Translations under genes and position numbers: made by a program
Source: Actinomycetota bacterium
Lineage (GTDB): Bacteria > Actinomycetota > Actinomycetes > Nanopelagicales > Nanopelagicaceae
Assembly (NCBI GenBank): GCA_009705165.1
Contig: WLCU01000077.1
Location: 1 to 5,169 of the forward strand
Length of the DNA stretch: 5,169 bases
Direction: 5' to 3'
Shown here: positions 1 through 5,169 of the stretch, piece after piece
How positions within the stretch are numbered: the first letter of the stretch is position 1
Layout: each line of letters opens with the position of its first letter
The notes under the pieces: generated by a model
What the model was told of the DNA's origin: nothing
Seen by the model: only the letters and a program-made list of their open reading frames with translations
Databases searched by the model: none

Positions 1-113
1 GAATCACGGACAGGATCTGCCGAGTCGATTGCCTCTTGAAGTTGACTAAGAGATGTACGCCTGGATGCTAAATCTTCGCGAACGCCTTCAATGATTGAAT
101 CTAAAACGCTCAT
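1..113 (-). CDS. trpC: Indole-3-glycerol-phosphate synthase, N-terminal fragment (gene continues beyond window)
   Basis: Only the first 37 codons are present (MSVLDSIIEGVREDLASRRT and on to SADPVRD). TrpC closes carboxyphenylamino-deoxyribulose phosphate to indole-3-glycerol phosphate, the step after the PriA/TrpF isomerisation. The opening VLDSIIEGVREDLASR followed by SLSQLQEAI matches the N-terminal helices of actinobacterial TrpC (typically VL-D-I-I-x-GV-ED-A-R), and the position behind trpE agrees. Catalytic residues are outside the window, so the call rests on the N terminus and context. The ATG overlaps the stop of the small membrane protein gene as ATGA. Confidence 0.88.
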   Translation of the reverse strand, partial: MSVLDSIIEGVREDLASRRTSLSQLQEAIDSADPVRD

Positions 114-280
114 AAAAGATCTCGCTCAGTTGGATCGATTCCCTTATCTAGCGCGCTCCAGGTATTTAATACGCGTGGTTTTCTTTCATATCGAGATGAA
201 AGCTTGAATCTTTTTCCGAGTAAAATCACAAATGCATAAACGAAAACTATGCTGACAATTATGGCAATTGATTGATTCAT
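110..280 (-). CDS. Small one-pass membrane protein between trpE and trpC (reduced Trp-operon membrane protein)
   Basis: A 56-residue ORF that exactly fills the space between trpE and trpC. Its ATG overlaps the trpE stop (TAATG, 282-278) and its TGA overlaps the trpC start (ATGA, 113-110). Residues 1-4 are MNQS. Residues 5-22 form one hydrophobic helix (IAIIVSIVFVYAFVILLG). A basic stretch, KRFKLSSRYERKPR (23-36), follows, and the protein ends with NTWSALDKGIDPTERDLL (39-56). By the positive-inside rule the tail should be cytoplasmic and the N terminus outside; there is no signal cleavage site. In larger actinobacteria this slot holds a several-pass Trp biosynthesis-associated membrane protein (TIGR02234 type) whose end, as I recall, has a similar W-x-A-L-x-x-G-x-D-P-T motif. 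I infer a shrunken or analogous member. Function is unknown. No Shine-Dalgarno site is seen, so translation probably depends on coupling to trpE. Confidence 0.82.
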   Translation of the reverse strand: MNQSIAIIVSIVFVYAFVILLGKRFKLSSRYERKPRVLNTWSALDKGIDPTERDLL

Positions 281-1764
281 TAGTTTTTGCGTAATCTATT
301 CGCTGAATCAACTGCCATTAATACTGCAGCTGCTTTATTACGACACTCTTGATTTTCAGATTCTGGATCAGAGTCTGCAACGATTCCCGCACCTGCCTGA
401 ACATATGCAGTTCCATCATGAATTAATGCGGTGCGAATAGCAATACAGGTGTCGATGTTGCCAGTGAAATCTAAATAGCCAACGATTCCGCCATATACCC
501 CACGACGCGTTGGCTCTAGCTCTTCAATGATCTCCATAGCGCGAGGCTTTGGTGCGCCAGATAAAGTCCCGGCAGGAAAGACTGAGAAAAGTGCATCTAC
601 TGGGGATGATTTCGAATCTAGTTTTCCGGTGACCGTGGAAACAATATGCATGACATGGGAATAGCGTTCTATATGCATGAAATCAATTACTTCAACTGTT
701 CCAGGTGCGCATACTCGACCTAAATCATTGCGACCTAAATCAACAAGCATCAGATGTTCTGCGCGCTCTTTAGGATCTGCTAACAACTCTTCACCTAAAC
801 GATGATCTTCTTCGGGTGAAGCAGATCGCTTTCGGGTGCCAGCGATTGGGTGAATCATAACTTCGCGTTGATTTACTTTTACCAACGCTTCTGGACTTGA
901 TCCCACGATTGTTATTCCGTCATTAAAGCGAAATAAGTACATATATGGACTTGGATTATTTAGCCTCAACATCCGATAGACATCGATTGCATCAGCCGTA
1001 CATGGCATTGAAAAACGTTGTGATAAAACGATCTGAAAAGCTTCTCCGGCAAGAATTTCTTCTTTAGCCTGTGCAATCTTGGTTTTGAACTCAACTGCGC
1101 TCATGTTGGCATCAAAAGTAGGTGTTGGGTGAGATTCAATTTGTGCAATGTCACCAGGTAGTGAAACCGCCAAATCTGCTTGCATACGATCTAAACGTTC
1201 GTTGCACGATGCAAAAGCTTCGTCAATTCGCTCGTCGCTTCCATCCCAGTTAATTGCATTTGCAATCAAAGTGATTGTGCCGTCGCTGTGATCTAAGACT
1301 GCTAAGTCGCTTGTGAGCATAAAACTTAACTCAGGTAGTGGTAAATCTTTAGTCGATAAATTTGGCAGTTTTTCCAATCGGCGCACCACGTCATAACCCA
1401 TGAAACCAACTAAGCCACCAGTCAAAGGTGGTAAGCCTTCAATCTTGGGAGATTTTAAATGTGCAGCCGATTGACGAAGCGCTTCTAGCGGATCAATTCC
1501 AGTTGGCGCTCCAGCCGGGGCAACTCCCTGCCAATACGCTTTTCCATCTTTTTCACTCAACGTCGCTTCACTGCGAACTCCGATAAATGAATAACGCGAC
1601 CAAGCACCACCATGTTCGGCAGATTCAAGTAAGAAAGTATTTGAAGCGTTCTTGCTGAGCTTTTTGTAAACTCCTAATGGTGTTTCGCCGTCTGCCAATA
1701 ATCTTCGTGAAACCGGAATTACATTTGAAACTTTTGCATAGGCGCGAAACTCGTCGAGGTTCAT
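280..1764 (-). CDS. trpE: Anthranilate synthase, large (chorismate-binding) subunit
   Basis: Converts chorismate to anthranilate, using ammonia supplied by a TrpG glutaminase that is not in this window. I choose the ATG at 1764 (494 residues, [10 protein letters not shown]) because it overlaps the hisI stop as ATGA; the frame is open to an ATG at 1815, but those 17 codons lie within hisI and are not TrpE-like. The N-terminal domain carries LLES at 45-48 and the barrel has NPSPYM at 270-275, the two segments known from enteric TrpE to bind tryptophan, so feedback inhibition is expected. The chorismate-binding domain is intact: PIAGTRKR (306-313), [10 protein letters not shown] (342-351), His373 in [28 protein letters not shown] (396-413), YGGIVGY (424-430), and [18 protein letters not shown] (456-473). 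There is no C-terminal glutaminase fusion. The stop overlaps the next start as TAATG. Confidence 0.97.
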   Translation of the reverse strand: MNLDEFRAYAKVSNVIPVSRRLLADGETPLGVYKKLSKNASNTFLLESAEHGGAWSRYSFIGVRSEATLSEKDGKAYWQGVAPAGAPTGIDPLEALRQSAAHLKSPKIEGLPPLTGGLVGFMGYDVVRRLEKLPNLSTKDLPLPELSFMLTSDLAVLDHSDGTITLIANAINWDGSDERIDEAFASCNERLDRMQADLAVSLPGDIAQIESHPTPTFDANMSAVEFKTKIAQAKEEILAGEAFQIVLSQRFSMPCTADAIDVYRMLRLNNPSPYMYLFRFNDGITIVGSSPEALVKVNQREVMIHPIAGTRKRSASPEEDHRLGEELLADPKERAEHLMLVDLGRNDLGRVCAPGTVEVIDFMHIERYSHVMHIVSTVTGKLDSKSSPVDALFSVFPAGTLSGAPKPRAMEIIEELEPTRRGVYGGIVGYLDFTGNIDTCIAIRTALIHDGTAYVQAGAGIVADSDPESENQECRNKAAAVLMAVDSANRLRKN

Positions 1765-2102
1765 TGAGAAAATTCCAATGGTTGGTGGAAACAGCTTTGA
1801 TTTCCAGTGTGACAAGCCGTGCCAATTTGATTTACTGTCACAAGAAGTGAATCACCATCGCAATCAAGGGCTACAGATTGGACCTCCTGAAAATGACCAG
1901 AGGTTGCACCTTTCACCCACAGCTCATTGCGTGATCGAGACCAATACGTTGCTTTCTTAGTCGATAAAGTTAAGGCAAGTGAGTCTGTGTTCATGTATGC
2001 CAGCATCAAAACTTCTTTGCTGCTTGCATCCTGAACCACGGCAGGAATCAAAGTTGAAGCATCTTTGAGCAGGGCCTCAATACCTGGATTCAATTCGCTC
2101 AT
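1761..2102 (-). CDS. hisI: Phosphoribosyl-AMP cyclohydrolase, monofunctional
   Basis: Opens the adenine ring of phosphoribosyl-AMP, the third step of histidine biosynthesis; a zinc and magnesium enzyme of the cytoplasm. The 113-residue product is the HisI domain alone; the HisE pyrophosphohydrolase is not fused and not in the window. Seen: VLMLAYMN at 31-38, [18 protein letters not shown] at 52-69, DCDGDSLL at 80-87 with the three metal-binding aspartates 80, 82 and 84, and the zinc cysteines Cys81, Cys97 (ACHTG) and Cys104 (QSCF). The ATG lies 14 bases after the hisF stop. An AAGG about 12 bases upstream is at best a weak ribosome site. The TGA stop overlaps the trpE start as ATGA. Confidence 0.97.
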   Translation of the reverse strand: MSELNPGIEALLKDASTLIPAVVQDASSKEVLMLAYMNTDSLALTLSTKKATYWSRSRNELWVKGATSGHFQEVQSVALDCDGDSLLVTVNQIGTACHTGNQSCFHQPLEFSQ

Positions 2103-2116
2103 GGACTAATTCTGCC

Positions 2117-2890
2117 TTACTTAGGCGAAGTGACGCGCACTGGATAATTATGTGAAGTGAGGTAGTTCTTGACATCACCTATGCGGTGAATTCCAAAGTG
2201 AAAGACGCTGGCCGCAAGCAACGCATCGGCTCCTGCATCGAGGGCGGCAGCAAAATCGCTCAATGTCCCAGCACCGCCACTTGCTATAAGTGGAACCTTT
2301 GAAACAGCCCGTACTGCAGTGATCATTCCGATGTCATATCCGGCTCGGGTGCCATCGGCATCCATTGAGTTCAACAAAATCTCACCGACACCAAGTGCAC
2401 AGGCCTTTTCGACCCAAGCCAGTGCATCTATATCTGTTCCTTCGCGGCCACCATGTGTGGTTACTTCAAAACCAGACTCGGTACGTGCGCGTCGGGCATC
2501 TACTGATAAAACTAAAACTTGTGCACCAAAACGATCTGCAATTTCGGCGATTAATTCAGGCCGGGCAATTGCTGAGGTATTAATTGAAATTTTATCCGCA
2601 CCTGCACGAAGTAGCCGATCAACATCTTGCACACTTCGGATTCCGCCACCAACAGTAAGTGGGATAAAAACTTGCTCTGCCGTTCGGCGAACAACATCTA
2701 AAGTGGTTTCTCTACCAACAACACTTGCTGAAATATCAAGAAAGGTTAATTCATCAGCCCCTTCGATTCCGTACACCGAAGCCATTTCAACTGGGTCGCC
2801 AGCATCGACTAGATTGGTGAAGTTAACTCCCTTAACCACACGACCATCAGTTACGTCCAGGCAGGGAATTATTCGAACTGAGAGTGTCAT
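2117..2890 (-). CDS. hisF: Imidazole glycerol phosphate synthase, cyclase subunit
   Basis: Uses ammonia from HisH to convert PRFAR to imidazole glycerol phosphate and AICAR, the point where histidine synthesis returns a purine precursor. The 257-residue barrel is full length. Catalytic Asp12 lies in [12 protein letters not shown] and Asp131 in LSVDARR. Phosphate-binding segments are TVGGGI (79-84) and ASGGAG (203-208). Residues matching the ammonia-gate set described for the Thermotoga enzyme are all present: Arg6, Glu47, Lys100 and Glu170. [13 protein letters not shown] at 174-186 is the usual active-site loop region. The C-terminal [11 protein letters not shown] has isoleucine where many homologues have glutamate, probably ordinary variation. 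The start overlaps the hisA stop as ATGA. A 14-base gap follows before hisI, the only intergenic space in the window. Confidence 0.98.
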   Translation of the reverse strand: MTLSVRIIPCLDVTDGRVVKGVNFTNLVDAGDPVEMASVYGIEGADELTFLDISASVVGRETTLDVVRRTAEQVFIPLTVGGGIRSVQDVDRLLRAGADKISINTSAIARPELIAEIADRFGAQVLVLSVDARRARTESGFEVTTHGGREGTDIDALAWVEKACALGVGEILLNSMDADGTRAGYDIGMITAVRAVSKVPLIASGGAGTLSDFAAALDAGADALLAASVFHFGIHRIGDVKNYLTSHNYPVRVTSPK

Positions 2891-3612
2891 TTGCCAGTCA
2901 ACTCCAACGCTTGTGCCAAAGTAAATGCACCTGCATACAAAGCTTTACCAACAATCGCACCTTCAACACCCGATGCATTCAGATCACACAACGCTTGAAT
3001 ATCTGAAAGTGATGATATTCCCCCACTTGCAATCACCGGCATATTAGTTGCGGCACAAACTGATTTGAGAAGTTCTAAATTTGGTCCGGCCAACGTGCCA
3101 TCTTTAGTTACATCAGTTACTACATAGCGCTGGCATCCATCTTTATCTAAGCGCGCCAATGTTTCGAATAAATCCCCACCCTCTTTGGTCCAACCGCGGG
3201 CTGCAAGCACATGTCCACGCACATCTAAACCAACTGCAATTCGATCTCCATATTCACCAATTACTTTGGCGGTCCAATCAGGATCTTCTAGGGCGGCAGT
3301 TCCTAAGTTAATTCGACGGCATCCCGTTGCCAATGCGCGCTTTAAAGATTCGTCATCTCTAATTCCACCTGAAAGTTCGACTTTAATATCAAGTTCCCCA
3401 ACAACTTGGGCAAGTAATTCGGCATTGCTACCGCGGCCAAATGCTGCGTCTAAGTCAACAAGATGTAACCATTCAGCACCCGCGGCTTGAAACTCCAAAG
3501 CCACTTCCAGCGGTGCGCCGTAAATACTCTCTTGGGAAAGCTCACCTTGAACCAGACGAACTGCGCGACCATCTTTAACATCTACCGCAGGTAAAAGTTC
3601 TAAGTAACTCAT
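2887..3612 (-). CDS. hisA: ProFAR isomerase of the PriA type (HisA, probably also TrpF activity)
   Basis: (Beta-alpha)8-barrel enzyme that isomerises ProFAR to PRFAR in histidine biosynthesis. In actinobacteria without trpF the same enzyme, PriA, also isomerises phosphoribosyl anthranilate for tryptophan. I take the start at 3612 (241 residues, [12 protein letters not shown]) because this ATG forms an ATGA overlap with the hisH stop; an in-frame ATG five codons upstream lies inside hisH. Seen: catalytic Asp11 in PAVDVKDGR, Arg19 in [22 protein letters not shown] at 50-63, [10 protein letters not shown] at 81-90, GLDVRG near 128-133, ARGW at 138-141, GGDLFE at 145-150, [17 protein letters not shown] at 166-182 and ASGGIS at 195-200. 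These segments closely resemble mycobacterial PriA as I recall it, including the Arg-Gly-Trp element used for both substrates. Dual function is inferred. The stop overlaps hisF as ATGA. Confidence 0.95.
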   Translation of the reverse strand: MSYLELLPAVDVKDGRAVRLVQGELSQESIYGAPLEVALEFQAAGAEWLHLVDLDAAFGRGSNAELLAQVVGELDIKVELSGGIRDDESLKRALATGCRRINLGTAALEDPDWTAKVIGEYGDRIAVGLDVRGHVLAARGWTKEGGDLFETLARLDKDGCQRYVVTDVTKDGTLAGPNLELLKSVCAATNMPVIASGGISSLSDIQALCDLNASGVEGAIVGKALYAGAFTLAQALELTGK

Positions 3613-4211
3613 AGTTTTTTCGTCCAATTCTTAATTAAGGCAAGTCCTGCATCTCCTGATTTTTCAGGGTGAAACTGCGTTGCTGATACATAATCATCTT
3701 CAACTACAGCAAGAAATCTTTCACCGTAAGTGCTCCAACTTTGCTTTTGCCCAACCGCCTGCTTTGCTGCATATGAGTGAACAAAATAGAAGAATTGATC
3801 TTCAATACCTGCCAGCAACTCTGAAGTCTCCGCAACTTCAACTGTGTTCCAACCCATGTGAGGAAGAATCGGTGCATCTAATTTTGAAACTTCGGCGTCC
3901 CATATCCCCACACCTACATGCGGAGCATTTTGTGCATGCTCACTTCCTTGCGAAAAAAGGATCTGCATTCCAACACAAATGCCAAGCACAGGCCGCTCTC
4001 TTGAGATTCTTTCCCGAATAATTGATGCGCCATCAACTGCATTCAAACCCTGCATGCATGAAGCAAATGCACCAACTCCAGGAACAACTAGACCTTTGGC
4101 TTCTAAGGCAACAGAGCGATCTGATGTGATAACTACATCCATGCCCGAAGTTGCAAATGCGCGTTGAGCAGAACGCACATTGCCAGAACCGTAATCAAGA
4201 ATTGCGATCAA
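3609..4211 (-). CDS. hisH: Imidazole glycerol phosphate synthase, glutaminase subunit
   Basis: Class I glutamine amidotransferase that hydrolyses glutamine and passes ammonia to HisF in the HisFH complex. The 200-residue length is normal. The N terminus [10 protein letters not shown] is the family start; PGVGAF at 44-49 is the oxyanion-strand region; [10 protein letters not shown] places the nucleophile at Cys79; [10 protein letters not shown] gives His181 and Glu183, completing the triad. MGWN at 119-122 and YFVHSY near 142-147 are also conserved. Initiation is at a TTG: the frame is closed 12 bases upstream by TAA, the family N terminus begins immediately after the TTG, and an AAAGG site sits 6 bases before it. 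The TTG overlaps the hisB stop as TTGA, and the hisH stop overlaps the hisA start as ATGA. It is separated from its partner hisF by hisA. Confidence 0.97.
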   Translation of the reverse strand: MIAILDYGSGNVRSAQRAFATSGMDVVITSDRSVALEAKGLVVPGVGAFASCMQGLNAVDGASIIRERISRERPVLGICVGMQILFSQGSEHAQNAPHVGVGIWDAEVSKLDAPILPHMGWNTVEVAETSELLAGIEDQFFYFVHSYAAKQAVGQKQSWSTYGERFLAVVEDDYVSATQFHPEKSGDAGLALIKNWTKKL

Positions 4212-4792
4212 AGAGAGCCTTTAGTCGATGGGATTCCTGCAACTCTGCCATCTTTTGAAACTGCATCACGTAAAGCGCGAGCAACGGCTTTGAACTGTGC
4301 TTCAAAAACATGGTGAGCGTTACGGCCTTCTAATACTCTAATGTGCAACGCAATCCGTGCCTCGGCCACAATTGATTCCCAAATGTGTTTTCCAAGCGTT
4401 GTATCAAAATCTCCAATTAGTTCCACAATTTCTGGTTGGCGGTGAACTAAATATGGCCGCCCTGATAAATCAACCGCTGCCTGCACAAGAACTTCATCGA
4501 GTGGAACCATCGAATCGCCAAATCTGCGAATTCCAACTTTATCCCCCAGCGCTTCTCGTAGCGCCTGACCAAATGCAAGTGAAGTATCTTCAACACTGTG
4601 ATGAGAGTCCACATCAACATCGCCAGTTGTTTTGATTGTTAAATCAAATCCAGAGTGTTTACCAAGCTGCGACATCATGTGATCAAAAAAAGGAACTCCC
4701 GTAGAAACATCAATGATTCCTTGACCATCAAGGTTTAATTCGACTAAAACGCTTGATTCTTTGGTAGTTCTTTCAACTCGTGCAGTTCTCAT
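4208..4792 (-). CDS. hisB: Imidazoleglycerol-phosphate dehydratase, monofunctional
   Basis: Dehydrates imidazole glycerol phosphate to imidazole-acetol phosphate, the substrate of HisC; cytoplasmic, and a large manganese-bound oligomer in the family. The 194-residue product is the normal length for the one-domain enzyme, with no HisN-type phosphatase fused at the N terminus as in enterobacteria. Metal-binding and catalytic motifs are intact in both repeats of the fold: FFDHMM at about residues 35-40 with KHSGFDL after it, DSHHSVEDT at 62-70, and HHVFEAQFKAVARAL at 160-174. The C terminus GIPSTKGSL is typical. The start is fixed by an AAGGAG site 7 bases upstream and by the ATGA overlap with hisC. 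Its own TGA overlaps the TTG start of hisH. Confidence 0.98.
   Translation of the reverse strand: MRTARVERTTKESSVLVELNLDGQGIIDVSTGVPFFDHMMSQLGKHSGFDLTIKTTGDVDVDSHHSVEDTSLAFGQALREALGDKVGIRRFGDSMVPLDEVLVQAAVDLSGRPYLVHRQPEIVELIGDFDTTLGKHIWESIVAEARIALHIRVLEGRNAHHVFEAQFKAVARALRDAVSKDGRVAGIPSTKGSL
4218..4222 (-). promoter_or_regulatory. Shine-Dalgarno site that decides the hisH TTG start
   Basis: AAAGG on the minus strand lies 6 bases before a TTG codon (4211-4209). The hisH frame has an in-frame TAA at 4223-4221 and no ATG or GTG between that stop and the TTG, so this site and the TTG together define the start. Confidence 0.7.
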
Positions 4793-5169
4793 GATGGATC
4801 TCCTTGGACAAGTTCTGCCAATGCAGAAATGAAGAGTTTATTTTCGGCTTCATTGCCTACGGTTACGCGCAAATATCCGGCGATGCCAACATCTCGGATG
4901 AGGACACCTTTTGCCAGTAAGTCACTCCAAAGTTTAGAGGCATCTGGCTTAAAACCTGTAAATAAAATGAAATTTGCGCTACTTGGAATTGTTTGAAGCC
5001 CCAGCTTGTTAAGGCCCTCCACCAACTCTTCGCGTGCAGCTATTAAGGTCGAGATATTTCCTAACAGTTCATCCTTAAAATCTATTGCAACGCTTGCTGC
5101 CGCCTGGGTTAGTGCACTTAGGTGATACGGCAATCTGACCAACATCATTGCATCTACAACTGCTTTGTC
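4789..5169 (-). CDS. hisC: Histidinol-phosphate aminotransferase, C-terminal part (gene continues beyond window)
   Basis: PLP-dependent aminotransferase that converts imidazole-acetol phosphate plus glutamate to histidinol phosphate in histidine biosynthesis (cytoplasm). Only the last 126 codons and the TGA stop are present; the frame is open to the window edge, so the N-terminal part with the PLP lysine is outside. The visible part begins DKAVVDAMMLVRLPYHLS, the RxPYxxS/N segment that follows the PLP-lysine region in HisC. It continues through the small C-terminal domain, where SSANFILF and GVLIRDVGIAGYLRVTVG match the family; the arginine of the LRVTVG stretch is the usual substrate-binding arginine of this fold. 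The methionine pair at 5148 is internal and is not a start. The stop codon overlaps the hisB start as ATGA. Assignment rests on both these motifs and the position directly before hisB. Confidence 0.93.
   Translation of the reverse strand, partial: DKAVVDAMMLVRLPYHLSALTQAAASVAIDFKDELLGNISTLIAAREELVEGLNKLGLQTIPSSANFILFTGFKPDASKLWSDLLAKGVLIRDVGIAGYLRVTVGNEAENKLFISALAELVQGDPS
4800..4805 (-). promoter_or_regulatory. Strong Shine-Dalgarno site of hisB inside the hisC 3' end
   Basis: On the minus strand AAGGAG lies 7 bases before the hisB ATG, a near-ideal anti-16S match and spacing. It sits within the last codons of hisC (the QGD region), so hisB could be loaded independently as well as by coupling across the ATGA overlap. 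It supports the chosen hisB start. Confidence 0.75.

Noticed and set aside
1765..1815. A 17-residue N-terminal extension of TrpE from an ATG at 1815.
   Set aside because: It would lie wholly within hisI and does not match TrpE N termini; the ATG at 1764 gives the ATGA overlap used throughout this operon.
1625..1960. A 66-codon minus-strand frame (1825-1625) out of frame within trpE and hisI, and a 60-codon plus-strand frame (1778-1960) opposite hisI and the trpE start.
   Set aside because: Both overlap well-supported genes and show no motif, membrane segment or ribosome site that would justify a separate call.
2103..2116. The hisF-hisI gap as a possible regulatory element or terminator.
   Set aside because: At 14 bases it is too short for a hairpin with a T tract, and no palindrome is visible.
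2319..2924. A 201-codon open frame on the plus strand, antisense to hisF and the end of hisA.
   Set aside because: It lies opposite a fully conserved hisF, is rich in Ser, Thr, Pro and Arg with no recognisable domain, and its openness follows from hisF codon use.
3185..3490. A plus-strand frame of 101 codons opposite hisA.
   Set aside because: Low-complexity Ser/Pro/Arg composition typical of antisense shadows, and the opposite strand is clearly hisA.
3613..3627. A five-residue N-terminal extension of HisA (MDEKT) from an ATG at 3627.
   Set aside because: It would lie within hisH; the ATG at 3612 forms an ATGA overlap and puts the catalytic aspartate at position 11 as in PriA.
3680..4167. 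Two plus-strand frames opposite hisH.
   Set aside because: They lie opposite an intact HisH with its catalytic triad and have no family resemblance or ribosome site of note.
4357..4635. A plus-strand frame of 92 codons opposite hisB.
   Set aside because: Opposite a conserved IGP dehydratase core; the translation resembles no protein family.

Overview
The window is a dense stretch of one biosynthetic operon, read entirely on the minus strand, so gene order runs from high to low coordinates. Nine genes are visible: hisC (3' part only), hisB, hisH, hisA/priA, hisF, hisI, trpE, a 56-residue membrane protein gene, and the first codons of trpC. No RNA gene, mobile element, CRISPR array, terminator or promoter is seen. 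Both ends of the window cut through genes of the same operon, so its promoter must lie beyond 5169.

The gene order, the PriA-like character of HisA, the monofunctional HisB (no fused phosphatase) and trpE placed directly behind hisI all point to an actinobacterium. Base composition and codon use are moderate, with many AT-ending codons, unlike the GC-rich soil genera. With the extreme packing of genes this fits a streamlined aquatic actinobacterium, for example of the freshwater acI / Nanopelagicales type. That placement is inference.

Layout: 5169-4208 holds histidinol-phosphate aminotransferase and imidazoleglycerol-phosphate dehydratase. 4211-2117 holds the glutaminase HisH, the ProFAR isomerase HisA/PriA and the cyclase HisF; HisH and HisF form imidazole glycerol phosphate synthase. 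2102-1761 is phosphoribosyl-AMP cyclohydrolase. 1764-280 is the anthranilate synthase large subunit, which opens the tryptophan branch. 280-110 is a tiny one-pass membrane protein, and 113-1 starts indole-3-glycerol-phosphate synthase.

Seven of the eight gene junctions are stop/start overlaps: five ATGA, one TTGA and one TAATG. The only intergenic space is 14 bases between hisF and hisI. The His and Trp genes therefore appear to be one transcript with chained translation, joined chemically by PriA, which in many actinobacteria catalyses the same isomerisation in both pathways. The least ordinary item is the 56-residue gene between trpE and trpC. It looks like a reduced version of the larger Trp-operon membrane protein of actinobacteria, keeping one membrane helix and a C-terminal tail motif.
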